A stretch of DNA of 23,165 nt from Hymenopellis radicata (lineage: Eukaryota > Basidiomycota > Agaricomycetes > Agaricales > Physalacriaceae). Shown in pieces: positions 1 to 9,803 of the stretch (within the stretch, counting starts at the first letter, position 1; every line of letters begins with the position of its first letter). Under the pieces are notes generated by a model. The model had not been told where the DNA came from. It searched no databases and was given only the letters and a program-made list of their open reading frames with translations. The stretch covers positions 1 to 23,165 of the forward strand of contig JADNRX010000777.1 in assembly GCA_015501595.1 (NCBI GenBank), read 5' to 3'. The position numbers and the translations under genes are program-made.

Positions 1-42
1 ACGCTCGTAGAAAAGTAAAGCCTATCATCAAACTATAGCGTC

Positions 43-973
43 TCAGTTGGTAAAGAAGTCGAATTTCGTGCAACCAGCGCTATTGGTGACATAGGCGAGA
101 CTGTCGGGATTCGGCCCAACAGCGACGCATCCGCCCTTGTGAGCATGCGGACGGATGATGCACTGAGAGGCGACCTTCTTGCCGTGGATTCCCGAAATAC
201 CAGTAGAGCAAGTGTCACATTGAACGGTCCAGATCTGGTCACTGTACAACTTGTTAGCGCTACTGACCGGGAAAGTATATGGGAAGATACTAACGGGGCG
301 TTTAGAGGCTTTGTCGAGGATGATACTGACGTCTTGTCCACGGGCATATCGGACGGCGAGCTTGTTGTTGCCAACATCCCTACGTAAAAAGGATGAGAAC
401 GCGACAAGTAATGAGAGGATGGAGAGACACATACTTGATGATGTAGTCAACGACGGACTGATCAGTCTGTTCGAAGTGCCAGTCGACTGAATAGTCACCC
501 CGGAAGCTGCTAGAGATGACGGGCGCTTGCGCATTGGCAGCGGAAGGACCGAATTGCAAGGAGCCAAACGACTCAACGACGCGGAGACCGGCGCCCTCAA
601 AGTTGGGCGAGCAGTTGGCATGCGCGCCGAGGGAGAGGTAGCATTCTTGCCGACGTGCTCGGCATGAGCGTCGTCAGACTCGACCGGGGCGGTAGGCTTG
701 AATACGGAAAGACGTTTGGAAAGGGCGAGTTCGAGGACGTTATAACGACGGACGACATCCATATCACATTTATCGGAGTACTTGTCGTTCGAACACGCGA
801 TCTTGTTCCTCTTGAATACGCTAAGCGCCTGAGGGTCCGCCTTGTTGCACGCGTCAGCAAGGTGGTCAAAATGGTACACGGCGATTTACCTCTCCTGGAA
901 CGTAAGCTGGCGCAGCGAAGGCGGAGGCAACGACGAGGAGGACGACGGGCACAGTCTGGGCGAAGGAAGGCAT
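43..973 (-). CDS. Secreted protein, unit A copy, with compensating frameshifts
   Basis: Proposed exons run 973-890, 840-435, 379-295 and 241-43 (774 nt, 257 aa), with introns of 49, 55 and 53 nt. The N-terminus is a clear signal peptide (MPSFAQTVPVVLLVVASAFA, then APA). The C-terminus ends in CTKFDFFTN, as in the unit B copy. Relative to that copy one base is missing near 626 and one extra base is present near 302, so about 90 middle residues are read in another frame before the frame is restored. No stop arises. After the signal peptide it also has a Cys-containing segment (roughly residues 32-95) largely unlike copy B. The family is unrecognised; the conserved part (IWTVQCDTC, Gly/Asn-rich spacing) faintly recalls a beta-trefoil lectin, which is only a guess. 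It may be a pseudogene, a diverging gene, or affected by sequencing error. Confidence 0.6.
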
Positions 974-1066
974 GGTAAAGAATGTGTCTGCAGAAAAGAG
1001 CGTGTTAAAAGAGAATGTGGGTAGAGATGATGGGGGTTGGAAAGAAGAGCGTCCAGCTCAGCGCGT

Positions 1067-1074
1067 CTTTTATA
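1067..1074 (-). promoter_or_regulatory. TATA box of the unit A secreted-protein gene
   Basis: TATAAAAG on the minus strand lies about 95 bp upstream of the ATG at 973. A TATA element occupies the equivalent position in unit B (14408-14415), which supports function. Confidence 0.6.
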
Positions 1075-1149
1075 CCCCAGCAGACGCACAGTACCCGATT
1101 TGGACTCCCTGCCCCAGCGCGTCCCAAATCAGCAATATTGTGCGCGTCA

Positions 1150-1177
1150 TCGAATTCTTCTTCACGTGAACGTTCTT
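1150..1177. promoter_or_regulatory. Conserved upstream element with CACGTG E-box (unit A)
   Basis: A 28-bp block containing the palindrome CACGTG (1163-1168) followed by GAACGTTC is identical in unit B (CACGTG at 14506-14511). It lies about 190 bp upstream of the secreted-protein ATG in both units. GAA-nn-TTC spacing resembles part of a heat-shock element, and CACGTG is a bHLH site. In unit A it sits exactly at the left edge of the 4.1-kb extra segment. Confidence 0.4.
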
Positions 1178-3332
1178 CTTGCAATGAATTCCAAGTCTGC
1201 CAGCCTGCGTTCTAGAACAGTCTCTTTCACAGGTACTCTTTCTGGACCTCTGCTGCGCGGATATGAGATCTTGAGACCCCTTCTAAGTGACAGACAGACT
1301 CGTGCCTTATTTACCTGACGACTCACGCGTTGGCAGAACCTGCTGTATTCGTACAATTGACGCTCCGACTTCCCGGTAGGAGCCCGAGAAATTGCGCGGG
1401 ATCTGGAAGATGTCCTAGGGCCCAGCGGAGGAGAAAAGGACGCTGTATTGGGAAGGAGAATAATGAGGGGGATTACAAGGTTTGGAGTGGCTCGCCGCGC
1501 CGCGGTCGTGGGCGAGTGAGCGGAAAACTCGAACCGCCGTTGATTCTGGTTCGCCATAGACGTCGAAAGTGAAAGTAGACCAACGCAACTGCTTGTCCGC
1601 GTTTGCCATCGCCTTGGCCGAGAATGCCGACCCTGCCATTTCCTTCTTCCGTCTTCCTTCTTCCTTCTGTTCCTCCCTCCTCGGAGTCCTCCTCAGGCTA
1701 TCCTTAGCACGTCTATTCCATGTTGGCCGTGACTTTGCTGTGCGCACTGAGAGATCACACAGCTACAATGGCGCGTTGGGAGAGAATTGTTTAACGCTCA
1801 GCAGTTACGCAACACGGTATCCAAAGCTTGTATGTTTCGACATCGTACATGTTGACTCAAAACGACTAACCGAATACCTTGAAGAGTTCAGTATCCCAGA
1901 GTCGGCAGAAGTTGGTCTCATGGAAAGCAGTTTGACCACCACCGGGATGTATACTTATCTGTAATTGCAATATTTTTCTATTTGGATTTCTCTGACTTGA
2001 CTCTTGTTTGCTTGTAGGACTCCCTGTGGTTCAAATTTACCGCATTCCCTGTAAGCTCCAAGCAATATGACGAGTGATCTTTGCATTTGTTAACTCGAAC
2101 ATCAGTCGCGTCAAATCGTAAAGTTCGCAGCCATCATGATCATGTACTGCCACTCGCTGGTCATGATCCGCCCTCCATTGGCATCATGCCTCCGAGGCTC
2201 CGACCGAAGCCTTGCACAACCTTATGGCATGATGCGAGGTCGCAACCTTACCCACGATTTGCTCTCCCCGCACCATGGACACTCCGCACAGCATTCCCGG
2301 TGAGCCATGATCATGAGCTTTTATCTACGCCCTCCCGCTCATGGACGTCCAAGCAGCTTTCGAACGAAGCCGGCGCATAGGCTACTTATCAATGATTGTT
2401 GCATGTAAAACGCAAAAAATTAGTTGCGCGCACGCGAAAGCGTTTCCAGTCCACCGACGCCAGATCTCATTTCGGACTTTTCCGATATCGTCATATATGT
2501 TGGACTCGCCGTTAGTCTTGCCCTCCGATCCTGCGTCCCGTTCGTCCTTGGGAAACCCACGCGTGGCTGGTTCGTCCGCCGATAGCAATCATTGGCGGGT
2601 TAGAAGCAAAGTCTAAAGCGTCTCCAAAGTCCACGACGCCCGACCGTACATTCCTCCTGTGCAAAATGCAGCAGATGGTTGTGTTCAATCTCTATCTCTA
2701 CTGGTGGAAGATATGTCACAGTGCCCGCCGAGGATGGCACCTTGGAGCACTTCCATTCAAATGTGCAGTCTGTGGGCTTCCGTTCAAAGAGGCTGCGCAA
2801 GGTCAAGCTATTTTCGCACGAGGTCAATATGGTCCTTTTCATCTGGAGGTGATGTCTCTATTTCCTCGCTTGCTTATCTATGTTACAGTGCGCAAATATC
2901 TCTCTGTGAATTACTAGACGCTGGTTATCGTCCCCTTCGACTGTTCGAGACCGTATATTGTCGATGGTACGTTTATTCTCGGGATACTCTAACGGCATAA
3001 GCGCTAACGGCTCTCTGCCAGGTCAGATTTGACCGAGCATCGATAACTCTGACCTGTTTTCTTGCTCTCAACCTGGCGTTTTCCAGACAGCGGTGCTTTC
3101 TTCTGACTATATCCATCGACCTGGCTGCGTTGATTGTTCTTCATTAATGCGCCACGCTTACTGTCGTCGCATTTCTCGGGCGTATTCAAGTGTCGATCAT
3201 TGGTCCACAGCACTCGCATTATTCAACAGCACTCGGCACCATTGTACCGTAGCCACTCCAAGCCGGACGCCCACCTTGGACCCCACGTGATCAAGTCAAA
3301 GTTGGGGAACTTTTGTTGATGGTCCATTTTAT

Positions 3333-3340
3333 TATTTATA
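3333..3340 (+). promoter_or_regulatory. TATA-like element of the 534-aa gene
   Basis: TATTTATA lies about 72 bp before the chosen ATG at 3412 in an AT-rich stretch. The position fits a fungal core promoter. Confidence 0.4.
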
Positions 3341-3411
3341 CATCCACCTTCCCAATCTACTCTCATTCACAAAGATTTGGCTCCCCACCTTCATGATCAT
3401 TACTCGCAAGA

Positions 3412-5072
3412 ATGCATCCGACCTTTCACTCTAATAGTTCTTCGCTGGCGAACGCTTTGGGTGGCATGCAGCCAGTAAGCGCGTTTAATCTCACGATATT
3501 TGGCGTATTTTCCTGACCGATATTTTACAGGCCCGCGAGACGCGGTTTGCGCTCCCCCCGACCAATCCCAGCGCGAACTCCGTTCACTATCCCCACTATC
3601 CTACGGAGCGCGCCTTCTCAAGGACCCATGGTGGACCAGCACTGGCGCATCCTACTCAGCCGCCCACGCCGCAGATGCCAACGCCCCCACAGAATCATCC
3701 GTTCAGCCAATTCACGCCGCAGAATAACCAAGGACTCGATATTCAATACCAACACTCACTACCTCAACCCCATGCTGGAAACGACCAGCACGCGCGCCTC
3801 GCACAATACCAACCTACCTTCCCCGCCGGTGTTTATCCCTCGGCACCCAACACCCCTCGCCTGCATAGCGATTACTCGTTCTCTCATCTCCAGCCCATGC
3901 TACAAGGTGGTCTACCCGCAGCCCAGCTTCAAGTTCAAAGGACGCATAGTCTGCCAGCCCAGTCCATCGTTTCTGGCCTCATCACGAATGGAAATATACA
4001 TCCTGTTACACGTCAGACGCACGCGACAGCCGCATCTCACCCTTCCCTCTCGACGACCAATGCTACGTCGAGAACGCCTTCGCAGCTGCCTCATCTTGTC
4101 AATGAAAGGCCTATCAGCGGGTCGCAGCTCCAGCGTTCTGCCGCGGCTCCAAAGACGAGCAGCCGTTCACTCTCGCGGCCATCGACATTCAATCGTACTC
4201 CTCATCAGCATATAGCTGCCAACCCTACTCCTGGTCGTGCATCTCAATCCACAGGCCCGACGTTCAGGCCTCCCGCCCCGCCTGCACGTCAGGCAGGACC
4301 TTATACATCAAGCGTTCCCGTTCATCCACCTCGTCAATTCGCCGCTCCTCATGCTCCCACTCCGGTTCAACGGACGCAGAGCTTGCCCGTTCAACCACCG
4401 CAGATGCGCCCTGTGGCTGCGCGTGCTCCAGTGGGACCGTCTCCGCTCCAGCAATCTATGACGACGCCAGCCAATCTGGCCGGTAATCCGTACGCGTACA
4501 TGCTCTCGAAGCCGAGTCAGCCTGCGACATCGAATGCTCAGCAGGTAAATGTACCTCCGGCTCCCCAACTGCGCAGGAGCGCGACAGAGCCTACTACTGG
4601 GAAGAGGCGCTATGATGAAGAGAAAGTCGAGGAGGAGAAGAGGCAGGCGAAAAAGGCGAAGGTGGTATCCGAAAGTGAGATGACACCAAAGGTTCCTCAG
4701 ACTGTGAGTAATTCCGTGCTTGATTCCCCGCTGGACATGAAGGAGGACGGCATTTGGCCGTGCGGTTGCCCTACTTATTATCCCGTTCCGCTGGCCGATG
4801 AGCAGCCTGTGGGCGGTAAAGGCAGGAGGGCGCTCTCGGCGGATGATCCTTCGCCTGTGTCGTCTTCGATGGAAACTGCGCATGAGAGTGATGAGGTAGA
4901 GGAGGAGGGTAACGAGGACGCGTCGGATTTCTCAGAGGATGAGGAGGAAACGACGTTAATTGTTCCGCAAGGTGAGCACAAGGAGGCGGATGCCACTAAG
5001 GCTGCGGGAGTGCAGGAGGAGGACTGGGACGAACTCTTTGACGAGTTGATCAATCCAGATGCTCTCGCTTAA
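3412..5072 (+). CDS. Pro/Gln-rich nuclear-type protein with acidic C-terminus
   Basis: Two exons, 3412-3474 and 3531-5072, are separated by a 56-nt intron (GTAAGC...TTTTACAG) and give 534 aa. This ATG was preferred over the internal one at 3675 because the spliced upstream frame stays open, has a phase-0 splice and follows a TATA-like element. The first 370 or so residues are rich in Pro, Gln, Ser and Thr, with repeated Gln-Pro tracts and no folded domain I can name. A basic cluster at about 380-400 (GKRRYD, then EKRQAKKAKVV) looks like a nuclear localisation signal. The last 100 residues are strongly acidic and end in DELFDELINPDALA, an alternating acidic/hydrophobic pattern like a transactivation tail. 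No DNA-binding domain is visible, so a co-activator or regulator role is inference. The gene is absent from unit B. Confidence 0.8.
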
Positions 5073-5600
5073 TGAAGATACTCTGAGTAGATACTGCCTT
5101 TGATATTTTCGTATTCAGGTCGATGTGTTTGTTATTTATTCGCGTATTGTAATTCAACTGTTGTGATCTACGATTTGTCAAAGTGAATTCCAGTTGTCCA
5201 GGACAGCGGCACATAACTTCGCTGACTTCTCTGGCGGATGAACTGAGGACTCATACGCGGTTTCCTCCTAGACGTTGTCGATTCCAGTGAACAGAAGAGC
5301 TCGAGGATGCGACATGAATGTTAATTCTGGCCACCATATTCATGAGGCATGCGAACGATCACCTCCTCGAAGCCATTTGCAAGTCGTAAGGAGGTCGTAG
5401 AATTACAGTACAACAAGACAGAGAGTACAGACAACATATTCAAGAGATAATGAATAAGAAATGGGAACCTACGAGATAATGATGATAGCAGATGGATAGC
5501 GATGTGATATAAGATGGTACAATGCCAGGATAAATCAAGAGAGAAGAAAACAATCACGTCTGCGTCGAGGGCAGACCGACCTTCGAGATACGAATGGGGC
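5073..5600. other. Intergenic region with the right junction of the A-only segment
   Basis: This holds the 3' flank of the 534-aa gene, the point (5275) where homology to unit B resumes, and the 3' flank of the decayed lysine-rich gene. The stretch 5275-5600 is conserved with 14532-14850. A long minus-strand frame here exists only because of the frameshift at 5643-5646 and is not considered a gene. Confidence 0.6.
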
Positions 5601-6447
5601 TTAGTAGTCCTTGACCAGTTCCTCGTCGTTCTCCCAAGTCTCACCCCGAAGCTTGGTAGGAACACTTCCGACTCGGGCGTCGTCCATAAAGCAAACTGCG
5701 AGTCGAAGTCGAACTGGAGAGACCAATCCTCCTTGGTATAAGAAGAAGGCTCGTTGAATTCGGTGAGGTCGACAGCGGAGCCGGCAGCTGACGCCTGAAT
5801 ATGGGCGAGGATCTAGGAAAGTATTGAGTTAGGATGTCATGCGCCGCTGGAAACGAGAAAACCTTACACTGTCCATGTACGCCCTGGTCTCCGGGTCTAC
5901 AACCCCATCATCATTGTTCCCGGCAGCGAGTTTAGGTGAAGGCGGAGAACGCTATACTGAAGTCAGCGACAAACAGATCATCGTTGAAGTAATGAGACTT
6001 ACCCCTTCAACGCCGAGAACCTCGCTTTCCTTTCCTTGGCCCTCCAATCCTTCATCGCGTCTCGCCTTCTTCAACGCTTCCTCAGGCCCGTTCCGGTCTG
6101 AGAGAGTTCTCTTTCTCTTCTCCACGGCCTGGACGCGTGGAATGGTAGCGGCAGCAGCGACCGAGGTGCTGGCGTCTTGACCATCAGGCCCGCCGCCTTC
6201 AGCGCCTTATCAGCCAAACTGAGGGCCGCCTCCTGGACTGGAGGAGCGCGCGCATTCGCTGGAACAGTGGCGGGAGTCGAGTCTACGACTGGTGGCGGGA
6301 AGGAGAAACGGGAACGGTGTCGCTCTGCGACTTTTGTTTTTTCTTGGACTTGCGTTTTTTCGCGGTGGGGTTCGACGTGGGGATGGACGGTTCGTGATGG
6401 TAGGTATCGAGGAGGAACGAGCTCGTGGAGTAGTCCTCCAGAGCCAT
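5601..6447 (-). pseudogene. Decayed lysine-rich nuclear-type protein, unit A copy
   Basis: This is the counterpart of 14802-15818. Exons 6447-6003, 5951-5868 and 5812-5601 align with that copy, and both introns keep GTAAG donors and AG acceptors. The frame is broken by three single-base deletions: near 6297 (leading to a stop at 6285-6283 after 54 codons), near 6190 (GAG reduced to GG) and in the G-run at 5643-5646 (four instead of five). If those are discounted, the product would share the start MALEDY, the Lys-rich KKRKSKKKQKSQS stretch, the RKRTLSD/EEALKKAR block and an acidic Trp/Asp/Glu-rich end. Splice sites and the C-terminal codons are still well kept, so inactivation looks recent. 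Homopolymer sequencing error could explain the third deletion but is unlikely to explain all three. Confidence 0.75.
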
Positions 6448-6882
6448 TTGATCGATAGCGTGTGGATATCGTTGTAGTGGTGTTTAGGGAAGCGTCCTGA
6501 ACTGAATGTGGTGGTGTGGGCGAAAGCAAGAACAACAAAGAAAAGCAATGCTCGCAGTGCGTGATCGAGAATGCACGCCGTGGGAGAATTAGAATTACCA
6601 ATCTGGGCTACAGGCCATTGTTCGACCCTTGTGGACCGTGACTCTTGAGATGGCCTCACGGCCGTGCAAGGTTTAGAGCAAGACAAAATTAGGAAGGACT
6701 CTGTGGGAGTGGTGTCAGTTCAAGGAGCCAAACTATGGACGAGCGGCGTTGGGAATTTACCTGATCAATTCATGATGTGCGCCACACTTCCTAAAAGCTT
6801 CGTTTTTCAAATAGGACATACGTAACACTGTTCTCAATTTAAATACGAGAGAATCCTTGACATTCTTCACTGGAAAACTCAC

Positions 6883-6994
6883 GATATTCATCGACCCAGA
6901 GAGCGGGAGTCAGTGCAGGTTGCGAAAAGGTGGCATTTTGGACACATCCAGTCCTCGGAGGCAACGATGCGGCTGACGATATGGATTGAAGCAT
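6883..6994 (-). other. Conserved possible first exon, unit A
   Basis: An ATG followed by 37 codons (MLQSISSAASLPPRTGC...) ends at a GTGAGT donor (6882). Both ATG and donor are conserved in unit B (start 16359). A candidate acceptor downstream in A (GAGAACAG) would continue the frame, but the AG is missing in B. No family is recognised. The surrounding 6448-7522 is otherwise intergenic: the CT-rich promoter side of the 6447 gene and a 1-kb block conserved with 15819-17042. Confidence 0.25.
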
Positions 6995-6999
6995 CCGTT

Positions 7000-7522
7000 A
7001 CAAACTACACTCGTTGTCCCGGCAGGCAGGCTTCCGACCTGACTCTCCGAGATCTTCGAATTTGCGCACAGTAAGTATTTTTGAATTGACGCTCACATAG
7101 CGCCGGACTCCAGGTCCTAGCTTACCAAGTATCTGTTCAGACAGATTGTTGCTTAGGCAGGTAGACCGCCAGCGGATGCGTTACCGTCCCATTGGTGAGA
7201 TGTGGCGGCATTCTTGATGAGCATCCGCAGACGCGATGATTCCCTAGTTCTGAGCGCTTACTACGTGAAGCAATAAGCATGGTGTCATAGAATGTCCATT
7301 TTTTAACGCAGCTGTCGAACCGTGAAGCTAGGCTGGTGGAGGAAGGAAAAAAGAGGGGAAAATCGGACACGTTGCCGCCGGCAAGGCTGACTCATCATTT
7401 GACCGTCCTTGAATTTTCCAAGTGATGTGGGAAGGGCATAAATACCGAGATGTAACATACTATAAAATAGGCATAATGGAGTGCATGCTGTGTAAAAACC
7501 TGATGACCAAACAGTAAAGTAA
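7000..7522. other. Intergenic, conserved with unit B, no gene seen
   Basis: The block matches about 16375-17042 in unit B, but open frames present in A are interrupted by unmatched indels in B. It is therefore probably noncoding: the 3' flank of the 7523-8414 gene and spacer. Unit B has an extra insertion within it (16801-16956). Confidence 0.5.
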
Positions 7523-8414
7523 CTAAAGGAAGATATTCTCGTCAATCAGCATGTCGAACATCATTGCCTCTTCAGCAGTAAGGATTTCTGAGGATGTAAC
7601 GGGCACCGTCTGCTCCGCCAGACTGTCTATCATCTCGGGCGCCTCCCACTCCGAGTTAATGTCAGCAGACACGTCTGGAGCGGAGCTCTCAGTGACCGTA
7701 GGCTCGGTCGCAGTCAAAGCGGAAGAGGAGCCCGGAGAGCTCGGTGGGGTGAGAGACCTCCAAGCTTGTTCAACGTAGGATGGCATAGACTGCCACTCTT
7801 CGTCTGATGGAAAGACCGACAAGTCAATGGCGGGTTCGGGTGATGGAAGGACAGACAAGTCAACGGGCTCGGGTGATGGAAAGACATCAACGTCAACCGC
7901 GGGTTCGGGCGTCTTCGGAGGAGTGGGGATCTGGGAAGCCCTTTGAGAGCTCTCTGTAGATGAAGATGCTGCTTGCAAAGCTGCGGCATACCGAGGTGCC
8001 AGTTGTCGGGCAGCCGCTGGGGTAACTTTGCGCGGTATTCTCGAGAGGCTGTACGAAATCATTGATTGAGTTCACTGCAGACAAGGTATGCACGGACACG
8101 AACCGGTATGGATCGAATCGTGCAGGAGAGCGCCACCTTGGTTCCTTCCCACTGTGTGGACGAAGGGGGGGCCCCGCAACAAGCCTTGGAGCCGGGACAG
8201 CGGGTGGGTCGTAGCGGGGCACGGTGTACGCACTGACCACAGGTAGGTTGTATGTAGTGGTCACGGGTGCGTTGTATGTGGTGGCCACGGGCGGGACGGT
8301 GTACGGGGCGGTCACGGGCAAGGTGTACGTGGTGGTCACGGTGTACGTTGTGGTTACAGCGAACGTGGCCGGCACGTTGAGATCCTGCGGGTGAGAGGGA
8401 TGATGGGGAAGCAT
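7523..8414 (-). CDS. Thr/Tyr/Pro-repeat protein with acidic C-terminus (intact unit A copy)
   Basis: Exons 8414-8104 and 8048-7523 join across a 55-nt phase-2 intron (donor GTTCGT, acceptor GTACAG) to give 278 aa. The ATG at 8414 was chosen because a TATA box lies at 8531-8537, which puts an upstream ATG before the likely transcription start. Residues about 18-65 are an imperfect repeat of TTYxVP/TAPYTVP units. After the splice comes a basic block (LSRIPRKVTPAAARQ). Around residues 155-190 there is a short tandem repeat of the type FPSPEPVDLSV / LPSPEPAIDLSV. The last 90 residues are acidic and end in EEAMMFDMLIDENIFL. No known domain was found. The composition suggests a disordered nuclear regulator, which is inference. 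The unit B copy (17043-17868) is broken, so this appears to be the surviving paralogue. Confidence 0.8.
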
Positions 8415-8530
8415 GTTGGAAACGGAAGTATGGCAAATGATTGAGGGCGAAACACTGAATCGCAGAGAAAAAAAGAGAGGCGCTGAATCGCGGCGGAATG
8501 ATGAGAAGTATAGCGAGCATGTCAACGCTT

Positions 8531-8537
8531 TATTATA
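8531..8537 (-). promoter_or_regulatory. TATA box of the 7523-8414 gene
   Basis: TATAATA on the minus strand lies about 117 bp upstream of the ATG at 8414. It is identical in unit B (17985-17991). It argues against starting translation at the ATG near 8520. Confidence 0.55.
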
Positions 8538-8549
8538 GTCTCAGCGAAG

Positions 8550-8788
8550 ACATGGTGTTAAGCCAACTATTTCAGTAAGTTGAGCTGTAAGTATGTATTT
8601 TTTTTCAGTAATTTTGTCTTTTTACACTGCAATTTTCAAGCATTTTCAATAATTTCTGTCTCTTCATTTTATATATTTTAGCTATCAGTAATTTTAGTAA
8701 TGTACTGTATTATCAAAATTGGTTGAAACTCTCTGTAATTTTATATTTACAGTTTTTTTCAGTGAAAGTTAGCTATGAATCAAGTGAG
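8550..8788. mobile_element. AT-rich 239-bp insertion, possible MITE
   Basis: Relative to unit B, whose flanks are contiguous near 18003-18006, unit A has about 239 bp of very AT-rich sequence between the TATA box of the repeat gene and the conserved terminal block. It contains several CAGTAATTTT-like repeats and no open frame. Near its ends, AGCCAACTATTTCAGT (left) and AGCTAACTTTCACTG (right, reverse strand) form an imperfect inverted repeat. No clear target duplication was seen. A nonautonomous DNA element is plausible but unproven. Confidence 0.4.
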
Positions 8789-8815
8789 AGGGGTGATGTG
8801 GACGTGCAGGGTCTG

Positions 8816-9100
8816 TTATGTCGACAACAATGGAAAACACAATTCGCTGAATAGTTTATCAATGATCGAGCCATTGTTTCCTAAATTGAATTGGGAATCA
8901 GGGAGGCATTGAAGACACGAAAATGCGGACTTGCTGATCGGGGAACCTGCCTCCTTTATTGTGGTTGCGTCGGAGTTCCTTGGAATCCACTGCAGAAATG
9001 TCAAGCTCAGGAACAGTCCACGTCTTGAAAGCACTTCGGTTGGCCCTCGTGCGTAGTTAATAATCCCCGTGGTTGGTATATGCCTTCTGGTTGACCTCCT
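8816..9100 (-). other. Conserved terminal reading frame, unit A
   Basis: The frame ending ...CLQCLPDSQFNLGNNGSI...LFSELCFPLLST with stop at 8816 matches unit B residue for residue, with only a few substitutions, and shares its stop. Further upstream the blocks EGIYQPR...HEGQPKCFQDVDCS also match, but in A extra bases between the two blocks (about 26 nt net) put them in different frames, and the upstream block ends in a stop. It may be the 3' part of a Cys-containing gene that is damaged in A. No family is recognised. Confidence 0.3.
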
Positions 9101-9803
9101 CGGAAAATTAATCTCGTGAGCTGTCCGTCGCCGGTCAGACCCGCTGGAGCTTCGCGCGCAGAAGACGGTATTCGATTCGCCTGAAGCACGACTGCATAGT
9201 CCGTAATATAAACTAAATACGTATGCTCACCTGTAATACTCACATGTACGAAAACGAATTAGCCGCATTGCTGGTCTTGATACTCGTATGTCCTCAAGCT
9301 CCCGTGGCCTGAGCTGGCCCGAGTCCACTTGGACGCTTCAAGGAAAATCCGGGGTGCTTGTAATCATCAACGCCGGCGGTGTAATATGTTGGAAAGTCGC
9401 CCATATAGTATTAATGTATTTCGTCTAAAGTTGGCTGAATTATTGTGGATAGTGCTAGGAAATGTACCTCCTTCGCTTCAGTCGGAGGTGCTCCAGCATG
9501 GGCTTCAGATTCTTCGAGTCGATATTCGGCCGCGGAAGTGCAGTGAACGACAACCTAGGGGCGTGTGTCTCCGCAACTGGAGCACGGCTGCAGGTAAGGA
9601 TTGTCGTGGCAGGAGGCAAAAAACGCGATCAGTCACAAATGCCTGACCTGCCGTGACATGGGTCACGAGGCCCAAATGAAATTGTCTACTCCTTAGAGGA
9701 CAAGATTGAAAAGGATATCTAATTTTGCTACTGTACATAGTATGTCCGGTGCCGTATACGACGGTCACTCCCAGCCACGCTCGATGAAGTAGCTCGCGAC
9801 TTT
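9101..9803. other. Intergenic spacer after unit A
   Basis: Homology to unit B ends at the left border. I see no supported gene, repeat or RNA here. The right end is the 3' flank of the DUF7918-type tail gene. Confidence 0.45.

Larger units (their letters stand above)
1178..5274. other. 4.1-kb segment present in unit A only
   Basis: Homology to unit B breaks after 1177 and resumes at 5275. In B the two flanks are joined through about 11 bp. The segment contains the intact 534-aa gene at 3412-5072. From 1178 to about 3330 I see no gene I can support: several open frames of 60-130 codons exist on both strands, but none shows a known domain, good splice signals or conservation. No terminal repeats or target-site duplication were seen, so insertion into A and deletion from B are both possible. 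Confidence 0.8.
1..9100. repeat. Segmental duplication unit A (direct copy of 13424-18301)
   Basis: Reading the two stretches side by side shows long near-identical blocks in the same order and orientation. Positions 1-1177 match 13424-14520, and 5275-9100 match about 14532-18301. Similarity covers genes, introns, promoters and intergenic DNA, so this is a segmental duplication rather than gene-by-gene homology. Unit A differs by a 4.1-kb extra segment (1178-5274) and a 239-bp AT-rich insertion (8550-8788). Homology is already present at base 1, so the true left end lies outside the window. It stops sharply after the shared bases ending near 9100. Confidence 0.93.

Noticed and set aside
1162..1557. 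Long open frame on the minus strand in the A-only segment
   Set aside because: Overlaps other frames of similar length, has no domain and no conserved counterpart.
1415..1747. Minus-strand peptide containing STFTFDVYG, similar to the N-terminal motif of haloacid dehalogenase-type hydrolases
   Set aside because: Only about ten residues match, the following GT/T residues of the motif are absent, and no further exon with HAD motifs was found.
2600..2842. Minus-strand frame with WKC...HNH spacing, reminiscent of FLYWCH/FAR1-type zinc fingers of MULE-like transposases
   Set aside because: One short stretch only, with no transposase DDE region, inverted ends or second finger nearby; probably chance.
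5321..5665. Minus-strand frame running past the end of the decayed lysine-rich gene
   Set aside because: It exists only because of the one-base deletion at 5643-5646, and its hydrophobic tail lies in the gene's 3' flank.
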